Notes: generated by a model from the letters alone, not told the origin. 64,000 nt of DNA from Cryptomeria japonica (GCF_030272615.1 NC_081411.1:211436744-211500743); one strand, 5' to 3'; positions 12,750 through 24,440 are shown, numbered from the stretch's first letter. A program made the numbers and translations.

Positions 12750-14012
12750 TTAATATTTGTTCCCAATTATCTGATCTTCAGAATGGTTCAATCTTACATA
12801 CTGGGGTGTCCTTGTTTGTTGTTGTTCTTCAGTTACAGTGGAATTTTCTAATGATACTGGTGTAATTGAATCTTCATTCTGTACTGGTGTATTCAAAGTA
12901 GGCTGATTTGTCAGTATCTCTGTTTCCGATTCAGATTCTATATACCTTGAAGTTCCTCTAAACTGTTCATCAATTTTCACATTTGTACTCTTAACAATTT
13001 TCTCCAATCTCTTGTTAAAACATCTATATGCATTTCTCTTAGATGTATAACCAGGAAATATTCCTTCATCACTTCTAGGATCAAATTTGCCAATATACTC
13101 ATCTCTTCTAATATATCATTTGCTTCCAAATATTCTAAAATATTTAAGAGTAGGAGTAATACCAAACCATAGTTCATGAGGGGTCTTACCAGTTTTACCT
13201 TTGATGTGAACTTTGTTGAATGTGTAGATTGTTGTGCTTACTGTCTCTCTCCAATATACATGTGGTAGATTTGCTTCTGATAACATACTTCTAGCTACAT
13301 CCAAGATAGTTTTGTTTTTCCTTTCTACAACTCCATTCTGTTGTGGTGTTCAAGGTGTTGATAATTGTCTTCTGATTCCATTTGCTTCACAGAATGTATT
13401 AAATTTCTTAGATGTGAATTCACCTCCTTGATCTGATCTCGGACATTTAATTTTCTTACCGGTTTCACTTTCTACCATCACCTTGAATAGCTTGAATTTC
13501 CCAAGTGCTTCTGATTTTTCTTTGAGAAAAGTAACCCAACACATTCTAGAATAGTCATCAATGATTAGCATGAAATATCTATCACCTTGTAAGCTTTTAG
13601 TTCCAGCTAGACCACACAAATCAGTATGAATTAAGTCAAGAGCATTATTGGATTTTTCTGGAATACTTTTAAATGATGCTCTAACTTGTTTTCCAAATTG
13701 ACATTCCTTACATAGCGGATTGTGAGGCTTAACAATCTTAGCTAAATCTCTAACTACTTTAGTTGTACTAATTTTTGCAATGCAATCAAAATTTACATGA
13801 CAGAGTCTCTTATTCCATATCCAACTTTCATCAATATGCGCAATCAAGCATGTCTTTTCAATGTTATCCAAATGAAAGATATTACCTCTGGTTTGATTAC
13901 CAATTGCAATTTCCAAACCAGTTTTATTCATAATTTTGCATTTCTCATTCTTGAATTGTAACTGAAATCCCTTTTCACCTAATTGACCAACACTCAAAAG
14001 ATTGTGCTTCAA
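12750..14012 (-). pseudogene. Copia integrase (element C)
   Basis: Minus strand. The GAG-pre-integrase/zinc region (about 13850-13690) shows NKRLCHVNFDCI ... CKECQFGK. The catalytic core follows: first Asp in LIHTDLCG, second Asp in RSDQGGEFTS, and the Glu just past a stop near 13350. That stop is TGA where relatives carry an arginine CGA codon, in the motif before the conserved PQQNG. An acidic, serine/threonine-rich linker occupies 13007-12750. A frameshift near 13116-13177 separates the core from the C-terminal part. DDE-type strand transfer protein, now broken. Confidence 0.88.
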
Positions 14013-14029
14013 ACCTTCAACATAGTAAA

Positions 14030-14330
14030 CATTGTCAATATTATGCTTACCATCAAGAGATATAGTACCTTTACCTTTGATAAAAAAAGCTTTATCATCT
14101 CCAAATCTTACTAGACCTCCATTATATTCCTGAAAAAGTCAAGAATTTACTTTTATCACCAGTCATATGATGTGAGCATCCCGAATCAATGATCCATTCA
14201 TCCTTAACTTCAATTTTAGCTGCCAGGGTTTGCTCTACCGGTTGAACACTAGGTGTCAGTTAATCTTCTATTATAGCAACAAAGACCCATCCATTGTCTG
14301 CCAAATCTTCATCAGAATCATCAGTGACTC
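14030..14330 (-). pseudogene. Copia aspartic protease (element C)
   Basis: The minus strand encodes the retropepsin active site as DSGCSHHMTG (about 14164-14196), preceded by an acidic linker (to about 14330). The downstream glycine-rich turn and KGTISLDGK stretch is present. A small frameshift follows the active site near 14140. It would cleave the Gag-Pol polyprotein. Confidence 0.8.
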
Positions 14331-14339
14331 TTCATCAGC

Positions 14340-15304
14340 AAGATAACAAGATTTGTCTTTATTCTTCTTAAATCTGTATCTCTAATATTCAGGGTTAGGC
14401 TTGTATGTTCTTCTAGCTTCTTCTTTCAATCTTGTATGTCTATCAGAGAATCTTGAAGCCATATGACCAATCTTATTATAGTTAAAACATTTAAAGGGTG
14501 CTTTACCTTCATACTTACTTCCAATTGGACCTTCAGGCATTTTCCTTACAAATAGTGCTTCAAGTTCTTCATTTTCTCTCCTACTTTCTTCAAGTTTTCT
14601 CTCATAAAAGGCTTTCCAATCAAACTCATCAAATGATGATGATGCAGATGATGTTGATGCCTTAAAGATAAATATGTCTTTATAGTAGCAACAAAACCAA
14701 ATTCCTCAATTTCAAAAGCTAAAAGTTTTCCAATCAATGTGTCCGTAGTTACTGATGTATTAGGCATTGTTCTTAACTCATTTATAGAAGTAACTTTCAT
14801 TTTGTATGTCGGTGGAAATCCTCTTAGAACTTTTGAAACAATTTCATCTTCACTTAAGGTTCCTCCACAACATTTAATACCCAAAACAATTTCATTTACT
14901 CTTTCCATAAAAGCAGAAATCCTTTCATCTTCTTCCATTTTCAGATTTTCATACCTGACCTAGAAGTGTTCAAGTTTTGCAATTGTGACTGTGGAATCTC
15001 CTTCATTCAATGTTTCCAGATGGTCCCAAATAGCTTTAGCAGTAGATCTATCTGATAATCCCATGATTTTTTGATCTGATAATGCGCTCAAAAGTGCTTC
15101 TCTTGCTTTGCAATCATTTTCTTCATCTTTTCCTAAAGTTGGTGGATTAGGTTGACCAAGAGTAGGAGCAGTATAGCCATTCTTTGTAACTTCCTAGATA
15201 TCTTTTCCAATGCAATTTAGATGTGTCTCCTTCCTGATCTTCCATATGCCATAGTCGGTTCCATCAAGTTTAGGATTGTCTTTCCTGGAATAGTTAGAAG
15301 ACAT
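14340..15304 (-). pseudogene. Copia gag (element C)
   Basis: Starts at the ATG at 15304 (MSSNYSRKDNPKLDGTDYG), about 45 bases inside the primer site. It follows the gag of element B almost residue for residue: IMGLSDRSTAKAIWDHLETL, MEEDERISAFMERVNEIVLG, CCGGTLSEDEIVSKVLRGFP. Stops fall at about 15196 and 14960, and there is a frameshift near 14680. The zinc knuckle (about 14460-14500) is damaged: the second and fourth ligands read Tyr and Phe, where element B keeps Cys. Confidence 0.88.
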
Positions 15305-15347
15305 TGGATCTCCCCAAGCTATTAAACTTCTGCAAAAAGAGGACTAG

Positions 15348-15359
15348 GCTCTGATACCA
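15348..15359 (-). promoter_or_regulatory. Primer-binding site of element C
   Basis: Minus strand reads TGGTATCAGAGC exactly, the plant initiator tRNA-Met site, two bases from the LTR end at 15362. Confidence 0.9.
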
Positions 15360-15361
15360 AT

Positions 15362-16430
15362 TGTTAGGTCCCGGAGACAACTGAGAGCAAGGAGGTGAAT
15401 TAATTGTCAAATAAATTTAAACCAAAACAACTTAACCAAACTTAATGCTTAATACTGGTAAACCAAACTTAATGTTGGTAGACAGTTTATCAGTTAATTG
15501 CAGTACCAGTAAAGATTAATGCATGAAATAGAAAGACAATAACATCCACAACACATAACACCAATATTTGTATGTGGAAACCCTATAAGGGGAAAAAATA
15601 TAGTGGGAAACCGTACCCACAATCAAATGATACTACTGCAGATAGTATGTGTATACAATAGGGAGTCTGCACATGCAGAGAATCCAAATGCCTAGAGCTC
15701 ACCACTCAAATACAAATGGGAGTCCCACTAACTATGATTGGATTGTTAAATCTAATAATGATGTACTGCTCAAAATAGCATCTTCATATGCTAGATTCAG
15801 TATCAATTTAGTTCTAATATGCCTTCACAAAACCTTCCTTCAACCTTCGAATGATGTTTGTGTGTATAGCTCTTCTTATTCTTGCATATACCGAATTACA
15901 ATCATTTCTTCACATTCGCACGTTGATCTCAAAAATGAGATCTTACATTTATACCATAACCTAAGACCAATTGAGTAGGTCGGCTCTAAAACATATTACA
16001 ATAAAAACAATTTGCAAATAAAACAATAACTGATGCAATATCCAATTCAACATGTCGGCTTAATGCATTTACAACATTAATAAATCATCTCCATCACGTG
16101 TCATGTTGATCTGGAATAGATAAGCCTGTCAGTGCTTATCTTGGACCTATTTCTCGGTAACAACAAATATGCAAACATGAATATACCAATGAACAAATCT
16201 CCAAGACAAAGTGTCCAAATGATTTCTTAGACATAACCAAGTGTTTTCCATGTCATTCCAAGTGTTAGTGAACAATATATCCTACTAGTGAACAAGATAC
16301 CGGTGACTGTGCATAAGTCACTTGCTTGCCAATGAACATTACCAATTCTCCAAGTGCCAGTAGGTTGACTAGAGTTGATAAGTGTTGACATCAATGACAA
16401 AACCATATCAACATATCTAAAATACCAATA
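15362..16430 (-). repeat. 5' LTR of element C
   Basis: 1069 bp, partner of 9719-10786 with scattered substitutions. The minus strand opens TATTGGTATTTT at 16430 and ends CCTAACA at 15362. Confidence 0.9.
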
Positions 16431-16773
16431 GGAGCTCCTAGAAAATGATGCCTTATCAGTGAGGTATGTTGAACTTACATAGCTTGAAGAGGTCAAAGAG
16501 AAAGCCAAGAAAACCTTAAATGTCTATCAAGTATAGGTGAAGAGGTACTTTGATAAGAAATCCATTTTGAGGACCTTCCAAGTTTGAGATTTTGTCCTAA
16601 AATGGGATGATGATAGAGAAAAGCCACGTAGGCACTCAAAATTTGATTCCATATGGAGTGGCCCCTATATGATTACAGGTTGCAAGGAGGCTAATTCTTT
16701 CAATCTGGCCAGGATAAATGTTGAAGACCTCAATATTTCAGTCAACGGTATACACCTCAAAGAATGTTCTTAA
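16431..16773 (+). pseudogene. Gypsy pol pseudogene D, right part (integrase C-terminus)
   Basis: Continues the frame broken at 9718: across the Copia insertion the residues around LELLENDALS join up. It then reads a coiled stretch, VKRYFDKKSILRTFQV, a basic patch and FDSIWSGPYMITGCKEANSF, typical of the Gypsy integrase C-terminal (GPY/F) region; the GPY is visible. In-frame stops are present (about 16534 and 16588). This proves that C inserted into D. Confidence 0.8.
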
Positions 16774-18912
16774 GGTGGCCTTTTAGTCCTTTTAAATATT
16801 GTAATTACCATTTGGTAAGTTTTTTCAATCTTCCATGAAGTGCTTGAGCACTGGTCATTCCTCCAGAATGGAAAATTTTAAAAAATTTGTAGGATGCAGA
16901 GAGGAGTTCCTTCTCTATTTTTCCTCTTTGAGTCATTATCCAATGGATACCCAAAGACATATGGTCTTTCCCTAATAAAGCTTAGGGCCCCCTCTGAGTC
17001 ACCAAAATGCTGACCTTTTTTTCTTTCAACTTATCCTAAAGATAACCGATTTGAGAAATCCAGAGTTTTTTGCATAACTTGTGTGTTATGTGAACCTACA
17101 TAACCTTTGTGTTATGCGCTTTCCTTGTTGATGAATCTACAGAAGGGGTCTTTACTTCTTTTCTAGGCTCTAAGTCTATTTTTAAGTTGACCGGTCGGGG
17201 CGGTCAAATCACTAAGGGCTGTCGGTTGGGGGTTCTAATTCATCCGCAAGCTAGTCTCTATGTCATTTCCACCAACTGACTGAAAGCTTTTCTGGCTTTG
17301 CCCGTTCCCTCGCATTCCTTTTTGGCTCCTCCTTTTTTTTCTCTCGGGTGAGAGGGAAGTTTCTTTTGGCTCTCGCTCCCCCATAGGGTCCTTTTTGCTC
17401 TATCTAGATTTTGTTGTGGGTCAGAAGCTTCATTTTTTTGTTTCTCCTGCGCCTCTGCAAGGTCTTTTGGTTGCTTGACAATGGTGTTTTGGGTGTGCGG
17501 GAGACTCATTTTTCTCCTCCTTCTTCCCTTCATATCTCTTTTGGTATATAGTTCCTACACTACAGGCTAGAAGGTGACGATGGTGTGCAAGTGATGAATG
17601 CGGTGGGCCTGCGCATTCTCCACCATTGATGATGACAATCTCTGATCAGATGAATGCATTTTAATCCTTTGTCTGAATCTTTTGGATTCTTATTTGGTGA
17701 GATCTCATGCATCCATCTGCATGCAAGATCTCTCAATTGACAACTAAAATTCAATTTTCTCGATGGTCGTTGGAATTCGATTCTTCTTCAAGAGGTGGTT
17801 GTCGACCCAGTAGTCGAGACATTTTTGGACTTAGTTGGTGCTTGATCTCTGAACTGTTTTGCTTCCAACCACAAGGGATTTTCATTGTTACTCTAGATTG
17901 GACTTCTGCAAGTCCATTTTAGATGTCATCCATGCCCATTTAATACATTTTGGAGACTTTCTTACCTCTGTCATGCTGCCATGATGCATTTGTTGTAGAG
18001 ATGTCTTCTCTTGTAGCACTTTTTGCCTCTTTTAGAGATGATGATCACTTGTATAGCTATCTTTGCACAATCAAATCATCTTGTCAATCTAATCTTCTCC
18101 TCCTCTTGAATATTTTGTAACTTAGTTGTGATTCAATTTTGAGTTATGCCTCAACTATAAAGACAATTTTTTGAATATTTCCTGAGGGTCTTCTCTCTTT
18201 TCTTCTATAGAAAACTATGTTCTTGTGAATTTGTAAATTTTTCTTTGTCCTACATTAATAAAACATGTCTTTTTTACCTAGACTCAATTCATTCAAATCT
18301 ATGTGAATTATCACCTCCTTTTATGAATGCATCTCTTTTAATTTTCTCAGTTGTAGTTGATTGTGTTGAATCCATCTTTGAATGCAATTTGTGAGGTAAA
18401 TATTAGCCCCCCTTTGTATCTCACAAGAACCCCAACCTTCATCTTTTCTCAAATAACTGATTTAGATAGAATCTTGTGTATACCTTGGACAAGTTTTGTT
18501 AATGTCTTATGCAGTTATAGGCAGAAAGATCAATATTCCATCTAGGTGCAAACCTTTTCCCATCTTTCAAGCATTCTCTCTTTCTCCCTTTTCTGTGTTC
18601 GAATCATTATATTAGGTCCTATTGCATTAGATTGAAGATGAAATTGGCCTTTTCTGGAGACTCAACCTCACTTCTGCAAGTCCCACACATGGGAGGTTGT
18701 TTCCATGTTTCACAAGGTTGATCATCGCAGGGTGCAAACTTTTGTGACAACAGTACCTTAATAGAGTCAAGAATGAAAAAATAATTAGGACAATAAATTC
18801 CTCTCTTTAGCTAGAAAAATGCAGGTTGCCAACAAAATATTTCTTGCAACACATGATAATTACTTCATTTTGATTCCTTTGTTGAAGACTACTATGTTGT
18901 CTCATGTGCAGT
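16774..18912. other. Unassigned non-coding DNA downstream of Gypsy D
   Basis: Probably the 3' untranslated part of D and perhaps its LTR, but no match to the LTR at 5471 is visible. It holds a nested inverted repeat (17072-17117), a CT-rich stretch (17275-17530) and an AATAAA signal (18257-18262). The open frames here are short, unlike any family I know, and I do not call them genes. Confidence 0.4.
17072..17117. repeat. Nested inverted repeat, four 7-mers with 6-bp spacers
   Basis: GCATAAC, six bases, GTTATGT, six bases, ACATAAC, six bases, GTTATGC. The outer 7-mers are perfect reverse complements, as are the inner ones, and the spacing is exactly regular. Confidence 0.6.
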
Positions 18913-20106
18913 TGTGGTGTTGTCATTGATGTCAACCCTCAGTGTATTGTGACGTAATTGATGATTGCACTAGTATGATGATGGTGAAGATGCTTATGAT
19001 AACAATAATATCATATTAAGATGAGGATTAGAAGAATTTTTATGTTATTTTGATGGTCTTATGCATGCCACGAGATATTGTTCTATATCTCTTGTTGCTC
19101 TTGATTGAGCAAATGATGCTACAAAGATGTTCTAGTCTCCAGAAATTGGTGATGTGTGAAAATGTAGGAAGGTATTTTGAAGATTGTCTGGGAATATGCT
19201 CTCCATTCATATACATTTAAAGATATTCTCTTATGGTTTTGTATTTATCTTGTATGTGTTGTAGACATTGCACTCATATTCTTTCAAGTCATTGGTGTTC
19301 TTGTAGATATTTTTTGGTAAATGTAGTATGTTGGTAGTTTGGTTGCTTTTCAAGATTAGTCCTTTGCATTTATTTAAATTAAAATTTATACCCCTATGGC
19401 CTGCTAGATATTCTTATATTGTATGTGCAATGTCTCAATTCAGCTTTCAGATGATGAAGTGTACGACAAGAATGTTTGATAATGTTATATTACATGATTG
19501 AGTTTTCTAGACTTTAAGTATAAAAGACTAGGTATTTGTTTAGTTGCGCTAGATTATTTTGGCATGAAAACATGAAAGAAGTGTATGGGAATGTTGTTAA
19601 GGGTTCACAAAGTGTCTCTATGTGGTCTGGATGATTGTGGTTGATCTTTTTGGTGCCACATATTGTCTAGAGTTGGTTATCATGATAATTTGTGTTTTTC
19701 CAGCCAACAAGGCCTATTCTTGTGCTTGTGCTATGTATATGGGGGTTTGCACTCGCATTGGAAGTTCTGATGAGTTGTCTTTTGGGCCCTAATATGTCTT
19801 AATATGAGTTGCAATGTGTAAATTCATTTAGATGTTGTATTTTTTGTCCAACTGGTAAAATACTACATGTTACCCCATTTGTGACTTGCGAAGATGTACA
19901 CTAGTATGTTTGATGTTTGGGGCTACATGGAAAGATGTAATAAGATGTTTTAGGTCTACTCTATCTCCAAAATTGGATTTCTTTCACTACAAATATGTTT
20001 TGAGGTTGACTTGTTGGGTTCAATGCTTATCTTCTATTCTAACTGACCAGATTTGATGATTTTTTTGCTTCAAAAGGATATATATACATATATAGAAGAT
20101 CGAATC
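18913..20106 (+). repeat. 5' LTR of element H, left part
   Basis: Begins TGTGGTGTTGTCATTGATG, the opening shared (TGTTGG..TTGTCATTGATGTCAAC) by other Copia LTRs here. It continues at 22952-23426 after the inserted element, giving about 1.67 kb. The start is assigned only by this similarity. Confidence 0.5.
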
Positions 20107-20601
20107 TGTTGGTGTAAATAATTATTCATCTTGGATATTATCACACCTTACTTAAGTTTACTTAGGAAATGCATTTCATAGTAGTTTGGGTATGAGACAC
20201 TTGGGTGTTTGTGCCACATTGGGATAGTGTGTGTAGGAGAATTTCCACCTTTTATGGTGTGATCTTGTTGTTACAGTCCACATTCAGTGGGTGATCCACC
20301 TCATGTGGACTATTATATTATTTCTCCTACCTACCCACACATATTTCCTACCTACCCATGTTTCTTATTGAGCCACATGTCATGTTTGTGGGCTCACATA
20401 TCCATATAGCCTTTCCTATATAAGAAGGCTTATATTCATTGTATGCAGTGAATGCTTAATGATCCAGTTGATCATATTTTTCATCTTGATAGAATACAGT
20501 TTATTTCTATCATCTATTTTGTTCTCTCTTATTTGTGCTTTCCATTGCCTCTTGATCTTGGCAAAATTTCACATGGTATCAGAGCTGGTCCATGTCTCAC
20601 A
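20107..20601 (+). repeat. 5' LTR of the non-autonomous element
   Basis: 495 bp, TGTTGG...CTCACA. It contains a TATA box (TATATAAG, 20417-20424). Near its end it carries an internal TGGTATCAGAGC (20573-20584), a perfect tRNA-Met primer site located inside the LTR. Confidence 0.9.
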
Positions 20602-22472
20602 TGGTATCAAAGCCATTAGAGTGCCATTGGTTTGTCAATTGAGAGAATTTTGGGTTTTGCATTTTGGAGCTTTCTATTGCAGGTTATTATTAAAGCTTGT
20701 TGGGTCAAATCTAAGGTCACCATTGGATTGAGGAGGTTCGAGAAAGTAAGAATCACCTTTTATTTCATCCAAATCTGACATCCGAGGCCAAATCTAGAGC
20801 CGTTTGAAGGTGGAGAGTGGTGACTTGTCCCGGCAGCGATCTGCAATTTTGGAGCATTTTTTGTCAAATCTGTCATCGCCATTGCGCTCAGAAGGCCCAA
20901 AAACCCCAAGATCAACTATCAATTCATCGAAATCGGCCTCCATCACCGCGAGTTGAAAAATTCTCCCCTCTTAGCCCATCGTACGAACTTGCAGGTACAG
21001 GTCTGAATTTTTTTTTATTTTATTTTTCCGTTTTTTAATTTTTCAGAAAACTAAAAAATAAAAAATTTTAGGGAGGGCATTTTTATTGTTTTAGTTTTTT
21101 TTAAAAATCGAAAAAATTTTGGGTTGGTTTTTTTGGCCCGCAGGCCACCTACGGGGCCCGTAGGGTACTTGCGGCCCCGCAGGCACTGCAGGTAACCGCA
21201 GGATACCTACGGCCCCACAATGTACTTGCCGGTTACCGTAGGCCCTCCGGCCCTACAGTGTACCTGCGGGCCCCTCCCCGTGTGGGGGGGGGTATGATTT
21301 TTTTTTTTTTTTTTAATTTTTTTTAATAAATAAAAAAAAATCACTGTTCTTATTTTTTTAAATAAGTTTTTTAATTAAAAAAAAACTTTTTTCAATAAAC
21401 TTTTTTTCTTTAATAAATTTTTATTAAAGTTTTTTTAATATCAATTTTTTTATCAAAAAAATGACTATCGCTTTTTTTGCATTTTTTTTCTTTATTTTTT
21501 AGTAAAGTTCTTTTTGCATGGGCATGATAATTGTTTTTATTTAGATTTTTAAAATCTTTTAAAAACAAAAACATCATTTAATAAGTCAAATTGGGAACAC
21601 TTTTTTTTTGTCACTTCACACTTGTCTTGTAGTGCTTCCAACCAGAAGTCAAGGGGGGGGTTGATTTGCTCCTTTATATCTCTTGGCCACATCCCAATCG
21701 GAGGCGTCTTTTTCTGCAATATTCTACAAGGCTTCTTGGTGGCATCATCTTCATGTTTTGAGATTTGCACTATCATGTTGTATGCTCTTACATGAGAAAT
21801 TTTGTACTCGCACTATCATAAAGTGCCACACCTCTTTGTATCTTGTCATTGTTGACATATTTGATGTAATCCTCTTGTATACATAGATTAGGAATATCTT
21901 GTGAGAATTGGTGCATGGCTCCAGTTGAGACTTAGATTGTACACATCTGTGCATGGCTTCCGTGAGACTTGGATTGTACCAGTATTTCTGCTATTTTTGA
22001 GTATCCAGATGATGCTCACAGCAGGTTGTCTCCATGCCTAATCTTCATTTTGTTCCAGCGAGTGATTCATCATCATCAACTTGGTATCTAGTTTTGTCAC
22101 ACTTTGACATTATTGGTGCAGCATTGGCTCTCTTTCTTCCTTATAGGGAGGTATTTTGGTCATCATCATTGGACCATCTTTGCAGGAGATTCGACATTGA
22201 GGAGGGGTTTCATGGTCTCTTCTTCTCTCTTATGGGGGGACATAGTTTTGTTCTTCTCATTCATCATTGAGAGCATTGTGTGCTTTATTCATCTCTCTTT
22301 TGGGGGAGGGTTTTTTCCCATTGGGTTTTTCTTCTCTTTCCCCATTTATGGGAGATTGCATTTGCATTTGTACATGGGTACCTAACATGGCCTAGTAGCT
22401 GGGATCCATCTTGCATTGCTTAGTTGCATTGTAGACTTGAGTGCATTCCCCTAAGTTGCACTTAAGGGGGGG
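20602..22472 (+). other. Internal region of the non-autonomous element
   Basis: Starts with the working primer site (TGGTATCAAAGCC) and ends with the polypurine tract (22464-22472). No recognisable domain on either strand. A GC-rich island sits at 21138-21290, followed by long T- and A-rich runs to about 21490. The short open frames look accidental. Confidence 0.8.
21138..21290. other. GC-rich island with repeated CGCAGG/CCTACGG words
   Basis: Sharply GC-rich amid AT-rich DNA. Words such as GCCCGCAGG, CCTACGGGGCCCGTAGG and TACCTGCGGG recur in both orientations, giving many short inverted repeats. Confidence 0.6.
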
Positions 22473-22946
22473 TGTTGGTGTAAATAATTATTCATCTTGG
22501 ATATTATTACACCTTACTTAAGTTTACTTAGGAAATGCATTTCATAGTAGTTTCGGTATGAGACACTTAGGTGTTTGTGTCACATTGGGATAGTGTGTGT
22601 AGGAGAATTTCCACCTTTTATGGTGTGATCTTGTTGTTACACTCCACATTCAGTAGGTGATCCACCTCATGTGGACTATTATATTATTTCTCCTACCTAC
22701 CCTTGTTTCTTATTGAGCCACATGTCATGTTTGTGTGCTCACATATCCATATAGCCTTGCCTATATAAGTAGGCTTATATTCATTGTATGTAACGAATGC
22801 TTAATGATCCAGTTGATCATATTTTTTATCTTGATAGAATACAGTTTATTTCTATCATCTATTTTGTTCTCTCTTATTTGTGCTTTCCATTGCCTCTTGA
22901 TCTTGGCAAAATCTCACATGGTATCAGAGCTGGTCCATGTCTCACA
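22473..22946 (+). repeat. 3' LTR of the non-autonomous element
   Basis: 474 bp, same ends and internal primer-site copy (22918-22929) as LTR1. TATA box at 22762-22769. It lacks 21 bp of a duplicated CCTACCTACCC-containing stretch present in LTR1. Confidence 0.9.
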
Positions 22947-22951
22947 GAATC

Positions 22952-23426
22952 AATTGAAAGTGTTTGGATTGTGAGATGTGCAATGTGGTGCAATAAAAGT
23001 TTGTGGTGAAATTTTTGGAGCTAAATATTCTAATGGTTGTTTGAGGCAGTGAGTTAAGGGCAGCTACATTTTAAGGAGACTGTTGGAGGTTGTGAGTTAA
23101 AGGCTTACTAATTATAATTTAAGCTATAATTTATCCTACTCTAAGATAGTGAATCTATTCATTAAGTCCTTGTATCTTTCTTTAAGGTGGCGAAGCTTTT
23201 TAGCAGGTCCTTCAGTGTGCTTCCTTAGGTAGTGAGCCTTAAAACAAATTATAATCTTGTTATTATTAGTGAATCTTTTCTCAATGCCATTTTTCCCTTG
23301 TTGGGTTTTGCATGTAAATATTTTGTTCTCTTGTGGATTAGTCTTCATTACTTTGTTTTTCATTTTTGTTGGTCTATGTTTTGAAGATACTAATTCAACC
23401 CCCCTCTTAGTATCCAAGTGTGTTCA
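22952..23426 (+). repeat. 5' LTR of element H, right part
   Basis: Continuation after the inserted element. It ends with a CCCCCCTCTTAGTA block just before the primer site, the same block that precedes the LTR ends at 26960, 28135 and 40590. Confidence 0.6.
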
Positions 23427-23483
23427 ACTATTAGTATCAGAGCTAAATTACTCAAAAGTACCTTAGGCTCTTGAGGAAGGTCT

Positions 23484-24440
23484 AAGATAGAACAAGATGG
23501 ATCTAACAAGGCACCTAGGTTTGATGAAACAAAGTACACTTTTTGGAAAGTAAGAATGAAAGCATATATATCCTCTTTAGGGTTTGGAATTCAAAACTCT
23601 ACCAAAGATGGTTATACTACTCTTGATACATTCCAACAAATCTGGATGAGATTTTAAGTGGTAGGAAAATAATGAAAAAGAAAGGAATGCAATCTTGAAT
23701 GGGTTAGAATATTGAAAACTTGTGAGGGTGATGCATTGTGGTACTGTTAACGAGATTTGGGAACAACTTAACAACATTTATGAAGGAGGTGATAAAGTAA
23801 ACCAAATCAAGATGCAAAACTTCAAGTGAAAATTTGAGAATTTAAGGATCTCAGAGGATGAAGACTTTGCTAGTTAAATGCTTTATGTGGATCAAATGGT
23901 AAATGGCATCAGAGGTATTAGAAAAGAGTTGAAAGAAGATGAGATTGTGAAAAAGTTGCTTAGATCTCTTCCTAAATCTTATAGTCATAAGGTATCTTCT
24001 ATTGAGAAAAGTAATGTCTTGGATAAATATTCAATGGATCAACTATATGGTGCTCTAATTTCCTTTGAGATGAGAGAGTTTGACAAAGATGCTCTAAATA
24101 AGGAAGCAACATTAAAAGTTAGTAAGAGGGTAGAAGATGGAGTAGCTAATTAGTTTGATGGTTTTGATGAAGTTGAAGCAAACTTGTGAGAAGACCAAAG
24201 AAGGGCATCGTCAAGTACAAAGGTAAGTTACCTCTCAATTTTTTTAATTGTGCAAGATTTGGTCATTTTACATCTAAATGTACTTTAGAATTGGAAGATA
24301 TCAATAAAAGAGAGAAGTTAAAAATAAATATTTATTCCAAGGAAATTAGATGTTCTTTAGAAGCCAAGGATCGTGATGATTCAAATGATGAAATTCTCTT
24401 CATGGCTTTGAAAGTTCATGACAAAAATGGTGATATTAAA
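23484..24440 (+). pseudogene. Copia gag (element H)
   Basis: UBN2-type gag. An N-terminal KAPRFDETKYTFWKVRMKAY (about 23508) is followed by ERNAILNGLEY, a helical block and RKELKEDEIVKKLLRSLPKS (about 23920). The zinc knuckle (about 24245-24285) reads C..C replaced in part: N-C-A-R-F-G-H-F-T-S-K-C keeps one Cys of the first pair, His and the last Cys. Stops at about 23656, 23719, 23827 and 23875, plus frameshifts. Confidence 0.75.

Larger units (their letters stand above)
9719..16430 (-). mobile_element. Copia LTR retrotransposon C, near full-length, minus strand
   Basis: Complete in outline: LTRs 9719-10786 and 15362-16430, purine tract next to the left LTR, coding order (minus) gag, protease, integrase, RT, RNase H between 15304 and 11157, and a perfect initiator-Met primer site beside the right LTR. 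It lies within Gypsy pol D; flanking bases are GGAGT (9714-9718) and GGAGC (16431-16435), a 5-bp target duplication with one transition. It is the same family as element B at 60829 and the solo LTR at 39566. Confidence 0.9.
20107..22946 (+). mobile_element. Non-autonomous LTR retrotransposon (LARD-like)
   Basis: Two direct LTRs (20107-20601, 22473-22946) enclose 1.87 kb with no gag or pol. The flanking target duplication GAATC is perfect (20102-20106 and 22947-22951). A primer site TGGTATCAAAGCC follows LTR1 directly and a polypurine tract AAGGGGGGG abuts LTR2. It must have used enzymes made by another element. The LTRs differ by about fifteen substitutions plus one 21-bp length difference, by eye. 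Confidence 0.9.

Noticed and set aside
17258-17533. 91-codon minus-strand frame rich in Lys, Arg and Gln
   Set aside because: It is the complement of a CT-rich stretch; no known motif and no neighbouring support.
20573-20601. LTR of the non-autonomous element ending before the first TGGTATCAGAGC
   Set aside because: With that boundary there is no target duplication and both LTRs would be followed by the same 29 bases; the longer LTR gives an exact GAATC duplication.
22034-22385. Overlapping hydrophobic frames in the non-autonomous element
   Set aside because: T-rich sequence in two frames at once, with no domain; consistent with non-coding internal DNA.
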